From Deltaproteobacteria bacterium (GTDB taxonomy: Bacteria > Desulfobacterota > Desulfarculia > Adiutricales > Adiutricaceae), in the NCBI GenBank assembly GCA_031273455.1, contig JAISRZ010000034.1:1-50472 (forward strand): a DNA stretch of 50,472 bases. Direction: 5' to 3'. Below the pieces are notes generated by a model. That model saw only the letters and a list, made by a program, of their open reading frames with translations, did not search any database and had not been told where the DNA came from. Below are positions 1-7,889 of the stretch, piece by piece (positions within the stretch are counted from its first letter, which is position 1; every line of letters starts with the position of its first letter). The translations under genes and the position numbers were made by a program.

Positions 1-1721
1 CTTTAGAGCAAATTTCGAAAGCTACCGGTTTAGGCCCTGAAGAACTTAACAAATTATAAATTCTTGGTCCCAGTAGATCCAACATCGACTTTTCCGATGG
101 CAAATCCATTAACTTTGAACCCATTTTAACGCTCTTTTAGCGTTATAAGGCCTCAAGCTAATGACGGATAGCCCCCTCATCATTGTAGGTCTAGACCCGA
201 GAATAAAACTGGTTACGGTTTAATCCTTCCGCCAGGTTCCCGACACAACCAGGTTCCCGACTTACTTTTTGGCGCCTATTCTTCATGCGGTCTTCTAGCG
301 GTCTTATTGTCCCGAAAGGAACGCCGTCTGATGAATTTGTAGCCGTTCCCGATAATTTTTGACCCGCGTTAAAATGACTTGTTCTGGACCATTTTTATAG
401 CTAAAAAGAGCCTTTATCTAGCGTGTTTTAGCGATTTAAGGCGATCGTAATTTTGAGCCGAATATGGTATAGTTATATAGGTCTTAAAGTAAAGGTCCCC
501 TTTTGTCTCGCCAAAAGGCCAAAAGTCTATAGGACCTTAGTTCCCGATTAAGGTCACGCGCCCCAACAAATACGGGGTATAATGGAGATATCCAATGGCC
601 TTAAAAGATTTGCCTAAGGAAGATATACCTTTTACCTAAATAATTGACGATAACTATTTATACGCGGATAAAACCAGATACATATATCAGCTCTTGTTAC
701 GCTAGAAAAGTTTTAGCCAAGCGGCCAAGCGAAAACTTAAAACCGCGGAAATCTCGCGAATTTTTCCCCTGCCCCAGAGGCGATTAACCGTGGCCAAGGC
801 TAACCACCTTCTGGCCCAAGTCGCCCTGACTTTGTTAGCTAAAGGGGGAACTCAATAAAGTTTTGGCTAAGATGGCCCGGGAAAAACTTTCTCCAGAAGA
901 AATCGCGGAAACCTTCCAAAACGCTATCTCTAGTTGGGTAAAGTCTAAAGAGGAAATTGATAAAGACTTGTCTAAGGCCGACCAAACAAGCCCTTACCGC
1001 CATCAAGGATAAAGATTATCACGCCGCTTTGAAACTGACGCCGCTAAGTTTATTGATCTGGGGATGGCGGTCTATGGCCAACCTATTAAGGTCGTTTCGC
1101 CACTAAATACCACCTATACGGCTAGCTAAGGCCTAAAGCGCCAAAAAACCGATCTAATATCGTCCTAAACGATTTATTAGCGTACCATTTAAACCTTATT
1201 AATCCCAGTCGTCACTTATACGCTCAAAGTCGCCCTTAAGCCTTTAAGCCAACCTTAAGGTTTGGGAAACTTTAGATTTTTCCCCGATCTCCAGCCGTAA
1301 CCCCCTTCCCTTTACCATCTCCATCCTAGAGGAACGAAGCTTAGGCCCGCGCCTTTGTTCGCTCGCTTTTTTTAGCTAAAGGGCTTATCCAACGGTGTCG
1401 TATTAAAGCCAACTTAGCCTCAGGGACTTAAGGTCATTAGAGCCAACGCCCTAAGGCCAGGCCGCTCGCGCGTTAGCGACTGCGGTGGATCCCCTTGACT
1501 TGCCTAAAATGGATATCCTGGGTTATAATGCTTTCTAGTCTTGATAGGATTTTGTTTTTTTGTTTAAATGTTACAGTAAATATTATTAAATAACTATTTA
1601 TTAGCGTTTTTAGTTTAATTTCAGGGTGAGGCCAAGGCCAGGCCATAGGCTAGACTTTGGTCCTTTAAGCCCCCTAACGGAAGGTCAGAGCGGTTTTCGC
1701 CCTTTTCGCCCGAGACCTTCT
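1..1721. other. Decayed region without an intact gene
   Basis: No frame stays open long enough to be a credible gene in these 1.7 kb on either strand. A recognisable broken coding remnant (595-1100) is listed separately. The rest has the base composition of the neighbouring genes rather than that of AT-rich spacer, which suits former coding sequence that has collected stops and frameshifts. A TTGACT at 1495 and a TATAAT at 1524 are 23 nt apart, too far for a standard sigma-70 promoter. A short open frame from 1626 is an out-of-frame run through the upstream side of the lipoprotein gene. Confidence 0.6.
595..1100 (+). pseudogene. Remnant of an AAA-ATPase-like / PD-(D/E)XK nuclease-type protein
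   Basis: Reading from the ATG at 595 gives a short N-terminus, an in-frame stop, then DNYLYADKTRYIYQLL, another stop and KSF. The Y-x-DKT-x-x-I-x-x-LL pattern just before a P-loop is the usual start of the bacterial AAA-ATPase-like family (PF09820) that ends in a PD-(D/E)XK nuclease domain. At 987-1100, across one frameshift, the translation gives QALTAIKDKDYHAAL and then a segment ending DLGMAVYGQPIKVV, like the C-terminal end of the same family. The central part is lost or unreadable. These proteins are often multicopy in gut and symbiotic bacteria. The N-terminal match is fairly clear; the C-terminal one is weaker. Confidence 0.5.
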
Positions 1722-1743
1722 AAGGCCTATTTTGGCCTTTTTT
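1722..1743 (+). terminator. Intrinsic terminator or attenuator hairpin just before the lipoprotein start
   Basis: AAGGCC (1722-1727), loop TATTTT, GGCCTT (1734-1739), running into an unbroken T tract to 1743. This is a complete Rho-independent terminator shape. It ends only nine bases before the ATG at 1753, so it either closes transcription from the decayed region or works as an attenuator for the downstream genes. Confidence 0.55.
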
Positions 1744-1752
1744 GGGTGACCC

Positions 1753-2181
1753 ATGCGCCGACGCTTTATCCAAGCTCTCATAGCCCTCCCGCTTCTAACT
1801 CTGTTCGCCTGCACTCAAGCTATCTACGTGCCTGGGGAAAAACAGCCCCCCACCAACGAGGACGTGGCCGAGACCGGGCCGGGCAGTTTAAAGGTGGACG
1901 TTCGGGCTTACCAGTGGATCATGATTAATGGGACCACCCACATGAAGGTCATTGGCGAAGTGGTCAATAACTCGGGGCGACCCCTCCAGGGCTTACGTCT
2001 TATTGGGATTCTCCATGACCAAGACGGGACCCCCATCGCCCACGGGGCTAGTTATATTTACCCCACCTACCTGCCCGCCGGCGGGGTGGGCTCTTTTGAG
2101 TTCGTGGGTTTAAACAAACGCGAGCGGGGTTTAAAGCATACCCGTTTAATCACCACCGTCTCCGCCAACTCTTTGAGATAA
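1753..2181 (+). CDS. Small lipoprotein with an FxLYD-like domain
   Basis: A 142-residue protein with an Arg-rich N-terminus, a hydrophobic stretch and a lipobox LFAC around residues 17-20, so it should be exported and lipid-anchored through that cysteine. The mature part has alternating beta-type sequence: VIGEVVNNSG, a central LxGILxDxxG and a late segment ending in a F-E-F motif. This resembles the FxLYD-type immunoglobulin-like domain of bacterial lipoproteins. The exact role is unknown; an envelope function is likely. It lies 7 bp before the methionine aminopeptidase gene and is probably co-transcribed with it. No good Shine-Dalgarno sequence precedes the ATG, and the upstream hairpin occupies that space. 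Confidence 0.75.
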   Translation: MRRRFIQALIALPLLTLFACTQAIYVPGEKQPPTNEDVAETGPGSLKVDVRAYQWIMINGTTHMKVIGEVVNNSGRPLQGLRLIGILHDQDGTPIAHGASYIYPTYLPAGGVGSFEFVGLNKRERGLKHTRLITTVSANSLR

Positions 2182-2188
2182 CCTCTTT

Positions 2189-2935
2189 ATGATTCATATT
2201 AAATCCGCCCGGGAGATTGAGCGGATCCGCCAAAGCGCGGCTTTGGCCTCCCAGACCTTGGACTACGCCCAATCCGTCACCAAACCCGGGCTCTCCACCA
2301 AAGAATTGGATCTCTTAATTAAGCGGTTCATCATGGACCATGGGGCCAAATCCGCGACTTATGGCTACAAGGGGTTTCCCGGGTACGCTTGCGTCTCCAT
2401 TAACGAGGAAGTGGTCCACGCCATTCCCGGGAAAAGACTGATTAAAACCGGGGATATCGTCAAGGTGGACGTGACCACGGATCTAAACGGTTACTTTGGC
2501 GACACTTGCCGGACCTTTATGATGGAGCCGGTCTCCGAAAAAGCGCGGCGTTTAGTGGAAGTGACCAAGACCTCTTTAGAGCTGGCCATTCAAACGGTGC
2601 GCAATGGCTCGAGGATAGGGGATATTGGGGCGGCCATCCAAACTTACGTGGAAAAAAATGGCTTTAGCGTGGTCCGCGACTTTGTCGGGCACGGGGTGGG
2701 CGTGGCCTTCCATGAGGACCCCAACATCCCCCACTACGGCAAAGCTGGAACTGGCCTCCGTTTAAAAACCGGCATGGTCATCACCATTGAGCCCATGATC
2801 AACATTGGCGACTGGCGGATCAAAGTCTTAGCCGATGGCTGGACCGCGGTCACTCAAGACGGGAGCTTATCAGCCCAGTTTGAGCACACTATCTTAGTGA
2901 CCGCCACGGGAGCGGAGATTTTAACCAAGTATTAA
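2189..2935 (+). CDS. map: Type I methionine aminopeptidase
   Basis: Removes the initiator methionine from new cytoplasmic proteins. The 248-residue length is normal for the type I enzyme. The five metal ligands of the pita-bread fold are all visible: D94 (VKVDV), D105 (FGDT), H168 (FVGHGVG), E201 (TIEPM) and E232 (FEHTI). The substrate-site histidines H77 (VVHAIPG) and H175 (AFHED) are also present. There is no N-terminal zinc-finger extension. The ATG at 2189 gives the usual family start; the Shine-Dalgarno match is poor, so coupling to the lipoprotein gene 7 bp upstream is plausible. A hairpin terminator follows the stop. This is an essential housekeeping gene and the identification is secure. 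Confidence 0.96.
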   Translation: MIHIKSAREIERIRQSAALASQTLDYAQSVTKPGLSTKELDLLIKRFIMDHGAKSATYGYKGFPGYACVSINEEVVHAIPGKRLIKTGDIVKVDVTTDLNGYFGDTCRTFMMEPVSEKARRLVEVTKTSLELAIQTVRNGSRIGDIGAAIQTYVEKNGFSVVRDFVGHGVGVAFHEDPNIPHYGKAGTGLRLKTGMVITIEPMINIGDWRIKVLADGWTAVTQDGSLSAQFEHTILVTATGAEILTKY

Positions 2936-2981
2936 GCCCTAACCTCTAGTTAAGCTAGTTAAGCGGGGTTTAAGCCATAAA

Positions 2982-3006
2982 GGGCGTTTATAAAACGCCC
3001 GTTTTC
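2982..3006 (+). terminator. Rho-independent terminator after map
   Basis: Perfect 8-bp stem GGGCGTTT / AAACGCCC (2982-2989 and 2993-3000) with a three-base loop, followed by GTTTTC. It closes the lipoprotein-map unit and separates it from the Sel1-repeat gene. Confidence 0.75.
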
Positions 3007-3020
3007 GGCCGATAAATAAA

Positions 3021-3701
3021 GTGGCTCTCAGCCTTAGGCCAGTTAAGCTTATGCCCATAGAAACCCGCCCCATCGATAACCCGGAGGCCCTCTTTGAGGA
3101 GGGCAAGAAATTTTATTTCTCGGGCCGAGATAGCGCTAACGATCCCCTCATGGCTCTATCCTACTTTGAGCGGGCGGCCAACCTGGACTTCGCCCCAGCC
3201 CAACGGCTTTTGGGGGTCTGCCTTTTGGAAGGGCAAATCACCCCGAGAAATATCCCCCAGGCCCTTTACTGGCTGGAGCGGGCCGATAAAAGAGGCGACC
3301 CTCAAGCCACTTTTAGTTTGGCGAGAATGTACGCCCAAGGCTTGGGCGTGGCTAAAGACTGGTCCAAGGCTTACCGTCTACTCCATAAGCCCGGGGCCGT
3401 TGGTCTCCCGGAAGCCAAGGCTTTAGCCATTCGTCTTAAAGAAGAGCTCTGGAGCTTATACCCCAACCTTTTGGCGGCCATTAGCCAAACCGAGACGGAG
3501 ATCCGGAGCGGGCTTAACTTAAGGAATCAGCGGTTCGTCCAGTCCTTTCTGACCCCGGGCCGCGTGGCTTTGGATCTTGAGGAGTTTGACATCCTTTTGG
3601 CTCTTAACCTGGGCCAGATCACCCCAGAAAACGCCTTAACGGCCCTAAGAAAATGCCTGACCCATTATTACCAGATAGCCCAAGGGGACCCGAGTCTCTA
3701 A
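3021..3701 (+). CDS. Sel1-like (TPR-type) repeat protein
   Basis: A 226-residue protein with two or three Sel1-like helical repeats: a first around residues 38-70 (ALSYFERAANLDFAPAQRLL), a second around 80-110 (PQALYWLERADKRGDPQA) ending in the diagnostic MYAQGLGVAKD, and a degenerate third. Such repeats form protein-binding superhelices. The C-terminal 90 residues are not recognised. No signal peptide is obvious, so it is probably cytoplasmic. The start is uncertain: GTG at 3021 or ATG at 3051, which begins MPIETRPIDNPEALFEEG. Neither has a clear Shine-Dalgarno site. The 3' end overlaps the next gene by 49 bp in another frame. Confidence 0.75.
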   Translation: MALSLRPVKLMPIETRPIDNPEALFEEGKKFYFSGRDSANDPLMALSYFERAANLDFAPAQRLLGVCLLEGQITPRNIPQALYWLERADKRGDPQATFSLARMYAQGLGVAKDWSKAYRLLHKPGAVGLPEAKALAIRLKEELWSLYPNLLAAISQTETEIRSGLNLRNQRFVQSFLTPGRVALDLEEFDILLALNLGQITPENALTALRKCLTHYYQIAQGDPSL

Positions 3702-4750
3702 ACCCCTACCCTAACCTGGCTCAGCCCCCGGATGAGACCGGTCTAGAGAAGATCTGCCTTTTTCCCGGGAAGTTAGCCGCTTTAACCAAAGGCGGCTTAG
3801 ATCCTCTGTACCCGGTCTCGGTGGAGCTATCCCTAACTAGCCGCTGTAACTTAAACTGCTTATGGTGCTCAGAACTGGCTTTACGCCAAAGATCCCCAGA
3901 CAGTTGGTCTTTGGCGTCTTTAACCCGGCTATTCGAAGATTTAGTGGCGGGCGGGACCAAGGGCGTGACCATCGAGGGCGGTGGCGAGCCCACTTTAGCC
4001 CCTTTTTTCGCCAAGGCCACCCAAACGGCGGTTGATTTAGGCTTAAAGGTCGGTTTAATCACTAATGGCCTAAAACTTTTTAACCGGAGCCAACCGCCCA
4101 GCTTTTACCGCCTTTTTCAGTGGATTAGGGTTAGCCTGGACGCGACCGACGCCCCCGAGTGGTTAAAGCTGAAAGGTTTTAACGGTTTTGACCAGGTTAT
4201 GGACAACCTAAAAACCTTAGCCAATTTAGCCCATGGCCCCACGGTGGGGGTGGGTTACGTTTTAACCAACCAAAACGATGACCCCGATAAACTAGGGGCT
4301 TTAGCCGTAAGGCTCCGGGACTATGGCCTTGCCTACCTCCAGTTAAGGCCAGTCGTCGATCACCCAGAGTTAACTAGCCAAAGACATTTAGGGTTTTTAA
4401 GCCAACTCCAAACCCCTTCTTTCGCCGTCAGTTTAGCCGCCTTAACCGACAACCAAGGGGCCGGTAACGATGGGTTGCCTTGCTTGGCCCACAGTTTATC
4501 CACGGTTATCACCGCCGATGGGGCCATGTGGCTGTGCGGGCGGTTAGGCCACGACCAGGGGGCCGGGCCTTTAGGTTACGTGACCCAAACCCCTTTCCCG
4601 GAAATCTGGGCTGGAAAAAATCGGGCCGCCCAAGCTAAATTGGCCGGCAGTGGGGATTTTTGCCAAGGCCATTGCCCGCCTTGCCGGATGACCAAGTACA
4701 ATCGCCTTTTAAGTCGCTTAACGCGGATCCGGACCCGCGATTTCATATGA
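3653..4750 (+). CDS. Radical SAM protein with SPASM-like C-terminus
   Basis: A 365-residue radical S-adenosylmethionine enzyme. The [4Fe-4S] motif CNLNCLWC is at C65/C69/C72, followed by the SAM-contacting GGGEPT at 109-114. A second set of cysteines in the last 90 residues (CLAHS, WLCGR, CQGHCPPC) forms a SPASM-like auxiliary cluster region. Family members act on peptides or other cofactor and wall substrates; the substrate here is not evident. The first 50 residues are Pro-rich and lie partly inside the overlap with the Sel1-repeat gene, so the true start could be later. The stop overlaps the recO start as ATGA, which implies translational coupling. Confidence 0.85.
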   Translation: MPDPLLPDSPRGPESLNPYPNLAQPPDETGLEKICLFPGKLAALTKGGLDPLYPVSVELSLTSRCNLNCLWCSELALRQRSPDSWSLASLTRLFEDLVAGGTKGVTIEGGGEPTLAPFFAKATQTAVDLGLKVGLITNGLKLFNRSQPPSFYRLFQWIRVSLDATDAPEWLKLKGFNGFDQVMDNLKTLANLAHGPTVGVGYVLTNQNDDPDKLGALAVRLRDYGLAYLQLRPVVDHPELTSQRHLGFLSQLQTPSFAVSLAALTDNQGAGNDGLPCLAHSLSTVITADGAMWLCGRLGHDQGAGPLGYVTQTPFPEIWAGKNRAAQAKLAGSGDFCQGHCPPCRMTKYNRLLSRLTRIRTRDFI

Positions 4751-5565
4751 AAAAAACCCACCGCCCCCGGATCGGGACCGAAGAGCGCCGTTTGCCAGCG
4801 GTCGTTCTGGCTAAAGCCAATTCCGGGGAAGCGGATCTGGTGGTGACCTTTTTAACCCGGGAAATGGGTCTGGTCACGGCCTTCGCCAAAAACGCCCGAA
4901 AAAGCGTTAAGCGCTTTGGCGGCGGGTTATTAAGCCCAGCCCGGGCCGCTTGGTTTGATTTTCGGATCTACCCTAACTCGGATCTGTTTTTAGTGGCTCG
5001 CGGGGAAAGCCATCCGGCCATCCCCTTGCCCTCCACCGAGCCCCTGGCCATGGCCTTATCCTCCTGGGCCGTGGAGCTAGTGAAGGCCTTTGAGGCCCCC
5101 CGGAACCCCGCCCCCTACTCCTTTAACCTCCTTCTGCGCCACTTAATCCAGTTAGCCAAGGTCCCGGACTTTACGGCCCCGGCTTTGGAAGGGCGGCGTT
5201 TATCCTTGGGGTTCACTAAAAGTTACTTGGAGTTGGCCGGTTTTGGGCCCACTTTAACCCACTGCCGGGTCTGCGGGGCGAAACCCTTACCTTCGGAGAG
5301 CTGGCTATTAAACCCGGCCGAAGGCGCGGCCTATTGCCCCCAGTGCTTAGCCCCGGGCGGCTTTAAAGTTAAAGGGGCGGTGGTTAAAGCCTTAGGCGAC
5401 ATCGTTGACCACTTAACTGGGCCCCATTTAGCCGAAGCGGATCTGGCCTTGGCCGAAGGGTTTTTGGCCAAGATGGCCACCATGGCCGCGGACCGGACCT
5501 TTCGGAGCCGGACCGTTTTAACTAGCCTTTTAATGGCCCCCAAAACGGCCACCCCATGCCCCTAG
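4747..5565 (+). CDS. recO: DNA repair protein RecO
   Basis: RecO loads RecA onto SSB-coated gaps together with RecR. The 272-residue form from the ATG at 4747 is the normal RecO length. It has the N-terminal OB-fold (LPAVVLAKANSGEADLVVTFL, GLVTAFAKNARKS) and a four-cysteine zinc site, C173-x2-C176 and C197-x2-C200. An upstream in-frame ATG at 4660 would add 29 residues lying inside the radical SAM gene. I prefer 4747 because it forms a 4-bp ATGA overlap with that gene's stop and matches the family N-terminus. The last 10 bp overlap the next gene. Confidence 0.92.
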   Translation: MKKTHRPRIGTEERRLPAVVLAKANSGEADLVVTFLTREMGLVTAFAKNARKSVKRFGGGLLSPARAAWFDFRIYPNSDLFLVARGESHPAIPLPSTEPLAMALSSWAVELVKAFEAPRNPAPYSFNLLLRHLIQLAKVPDFTAPALEGRRLSLGFTKSYLELAGFGPTLTHCRVCGAKPLPSESWLLNPAEGAAYCPQCLAPGGFKVKGAVVKALGDIVDHLTGPHLAEADLALAEGFLAKMATMAADRTFRSRTVLTSLLMAPKTATPCP

Positions 5566-6392
5566 AAAGGTTGCAAAAAATCTTGGCCCAAGCCGGGTTA
5601 GCCTCCCGGAGGGGGGCCGAAAAACTCATCCTAAGCGGCCGGATCGCCCTGAACGGACAAGTGGTCACCGAGTTAGGCCAGAAGGCCGATCCCAGCCTTG
5701 ACCGGTTAACCATAGACGGCCAGGCGGTGGCCCTAAACCCGCGGCTCGCGCACTTCATGTTCCATAAACCGAGCGGTTACCTAACCACCTTGGCTGACCC
5801 CCAAGGCCGACCCACTATCAAACCCTTTTTGGACCGCCTGGGCCAAAGGGTTTACCCGGTGGGTCGCTTGGACCTGGACGTGTCGGGGATCTTGATCTTA
5901 ACCAACGATGGGGAGCTAGCCCGCCGGTTAATGCACCCGTCCTATGAGGTCCCCAAAGTTTATCGGGTCAAAGTGGCCGAGCGGTTGGACCAAAGGGCCT
6001 TGGATTTATTAAGCGGAGGCCGCCTTTTAATTGGCGACCAACCAGCGGCCCCGGCCAAAGCCCGGATCGTTAAAACTGGCCCAGACCAAGGTTGGCTGGA
6101 GCTCATCTTAACCGAGGGGCGCCACCGCCAGGTGAAACGGATGTGCTCGGCCGTGGGCCACCCGGTGGTGGTCTTAAAAAGGGTGGCTTATGGCGATATT
6201 AAGCTCGACCCCCAACTGGCCCCGGGCCAGATTAGATCCTTAACCCCAAAAGAGATCTTAACTTTAAAGTCGAAAGTCGCTCTGGACCGCGACCAGTTAG
6301 AAGGGCCTAAAACCGCCCTAGACGGCGTCAGCCATCGGGGCCCAAAAAGGGCCCATAACAACTATCCCCCTAAGTTACCCCGGAAAGGATAA
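5556..6392 (+). CDS. rluB: RsuA/RluB-family pseudouridine synthase
   Basis: Converts a uridine to pseudouridine in ribosomal RNA; RluB-type enzymes act on the large-subunit RNA. Residues 1-60 are an S4 RNA-binding domain (ERLQKILAQAGLASRRGAEK). The catalytic domain holds the family motif GRLDLDVSGIL with the nucleophile D106, preceded by FHKPSGYLTT and followed by the LTEGRHRQVKRM motif. The roughly 40-residue C-terminal tail is basic. It overlaps recO by 10 bp and ends 2 bp before the next gene, so these are one transcription unit. Choosing rluB over a related synthase rests on the strong family motifs and remains slightly uncertain. Confidence 0.88.
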   Translation: MPLERLQKILAQAGLASRRGAEKLILSGRIALNGQVVTELGQKADPSLDRLTIDGQAVALNPRLAHFMFHKPSGYLTTLADPQGRPTIKPFLDRLGQRVYPVGRLDLDVSGILILTNDGELARRLMHPSYEVPKVYRVKVAERLDQRALDLLSGGRLLIGDQPAAPAKARIVKTGPDQGWLELILTEGRHRQVKRMCSAVGHPVVVLKRVAYGDIKLDPQLAPGQIRSLTPKEILTLKSKVALDRDQLEGPKTALDGVSHRGPKRAHNNYPPKLPRKG

Positions 6393-6394
6393 CC

Positions 6395-7708
6395 ATGGCC
6401 GCGACGGATTTCACCCGGTTATTTTCGGCCTTAAAAGAGGTCCCGCCTTTAGCTTTGGAAGGCCGGGTGACCAAAGTCACGGGTTTGGTCATTGAGGGCG
6501 ATGGCCCAGCGGCCTCGGTCGGGGAAGTTTGTAAGATCATAGCGGGCGCCAGCCCGCCTTTGGAAGCCGAGGTGGTGGGCTTTCGGGACAAAACCATTCA
6601 GCTCATGCCCATTGGCGATATGAGCGGTTTAACCCCAGGGAGCCGCATTATCGCCACCGGCAAACCGGCCATGGTTAAAGTGGGTCGGGAGTTATTAGGT
6701 CGAATCTTGGATGGCAAAGGCGACCCTTTGGACAATAAGCCGCCAATTAGCCAAGGCCTTATGTACCCAGTTAGATCCAAGCCGGGAAACCCTTTGGCCA
6801 GAGGGCGCATCGCCGTCCCCATGGACGTGGGGGTCCGGGCCATTAACGCTTTAGCCACCTTAGGCCAAGGCCAACGGGTCGGGGTCTTCGCGGGCTCGGG
6901 GGTGGGCAAAAGCACCTTAATGGGCATGATCGCCCGGCACATGCGGGCCGACGTTAACGTCATCGCCTTAATCGGCGAGCGGGGCCGTGAGGTTCGCGAG
7001 TTTATTGAAAAAGATTTAGGCCCCGAGGGCTTGGCCCGGAGCGTGGTGGTCGTGGCCACCAGCGAGCAACCGGCCTTAACCCGGGTTCGCGGGGCCAACG
7101 TGGCCACGGCGGTGGCCGAGTATTTTCGGGACTTGGGTTTAAACGTCATCTTAATGATGGACTCCGCCACCCGGTTCGCTTACGCGGCCCGGGAAGTGGG
7201 TTTATCCATTGGCGAGCCCGCCACCACCCGGGGCTACACCCCTTCGGTCTTCGCCCAGTTGCCCCAGCTTTTGGAAAGGGCCGGGGCTTGGGAAAAAGGG
7301 AGCGTCACTGGGCTTTACACGGTTCTAGTGGAAGGCGATGACATGAATGAGCCCGTGGCTGACGCCATGCGCTCCATCTTAGACGGGCACCTCGTGTTGC
7401 GGCGGGAGTTAGCCGACCGCAACCAGTTTCCAGCCTTGGACATTTTGTCGAGCGTCAGTCGCTTAATGACCGATTTAGTGGATAAAACCCATTTGGCCGC
7501 GGCGGCCAAGTTTAAAGAGCTTATGGCCGTGTACCGGCATAATGAGGACATGATTAACATCGGGGCCTACCAAAAGGGCTCGAGCCAGGAAGTGGACCAA
7601 GCCATTCTCTACTATCCAAAGCTCGTGAACTTTATCCGCCAGGCCACGGATGAGGCTGTGTCCTTCGTTGAGGCCCAAAAGGCTTTAATGGCCGTTTTAA
7701 CCGCTTAA
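6395..7708 (+). CDS. fliI: FliI/YscN-family type III export ATPase
   Basis: Rotary ATPase of the flagellar or injectisome export apparatus, 437 residues. Walker A AGSGVGKST is at 166-174, the family signature IGERGREVREFI starts near 193, and Walker B VILMMDS is at 251-257. The segment around GEPATTRGYTPSVFAQLP is typical of FliI. The ATG at 6395 has the purine-rich Shine-Dalgarno GGAAAGGAT inside the end of rluB. No fliH, fliJ, fliF or other export gene is nearby; the gene sits behind recO and rluB instead. It may serve a flagellar system encoded elsewhere, or be a leftover in a lineage that lost its flagella. No residue needed for ATP hydrolysis is missing. Confidence 0.92.
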   Translation: MAATDFTRLFSALKEVPPLALEGRVTKVTGLVIEGDGPAASVGEVCKIIAGASPPLEAEVVGFRDKTIQLMPIGDMSGLTPGSRIIATGKPAMVKVGRELLGRILDGKGDPLDNKPPISQGLMYPVRSKPGNPLARGRIAVPMDVGVRAINALATLGQGQRVGVFAGSGVGKSTLMGMIARHMRADVNVIALIGERGREVREFIEKDLGPEGLARSVVVVATSEQPALTRVRGANVATAVAEYFRDLGLNVILMMDSATRFAYAAREVGLSIGEPATTRGYTPSVFAQLPQLLERAGAWEKGSVTGLYTVLVEGDDMNEPVADAMRSILDGHLVLRRELADRNQFPALDILSSVSRLMTDLVDKTHLAAAAKFKELMAVYRHNEDMINIGAYQKGSSQEVDQAILYYPKLVNFIRQATDEAVSFVEAQKALMAVLTA

Positions 7709-7724
7709 AAGTTAACTAAAATTT

Positions 7725-7800
7725 TCTTCGGGGATACTTTTCTTCTGGGATACTATCTTCTGGGATTCTATCTTCTGGGATTCTATCTTCTGGGATTATG
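7725..7800. repeat. 15-nt tandem repeat, about five units
   Basis: Four consecutive 15-nt units based on TCTTCTGGGATTCTA fill 7741-7800, preceded by a diverged unit at 7725-7739 with one extra T. The two central units are identical. It lies directly after fliI in non-coding DNA and looks like a minisatellite; copy number may vary between strains. Confidence 0.85.
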
Positions 7801-7889
7801 GTATGGCCGTTTGGGAGAAATTAAAGTCATTAAGGCTTTATGTTGACCATTTCCACCCCTTTAATAAACACATAAGGTAGGCGAACTAT

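Noticed and set aside
1495-1529. TTGACT/TATAAT promoter before the lipoprotein gene
   Set aside because: The elements are 23 nt apart, outside the range for sigma-70.
6598-7170. 190-codon minus-strand frame inside fliI
   Set aside because: Lies fully within a strongly conserved gene, is rich in Lys/Pro/Thr and has no domain; a shadow frame.
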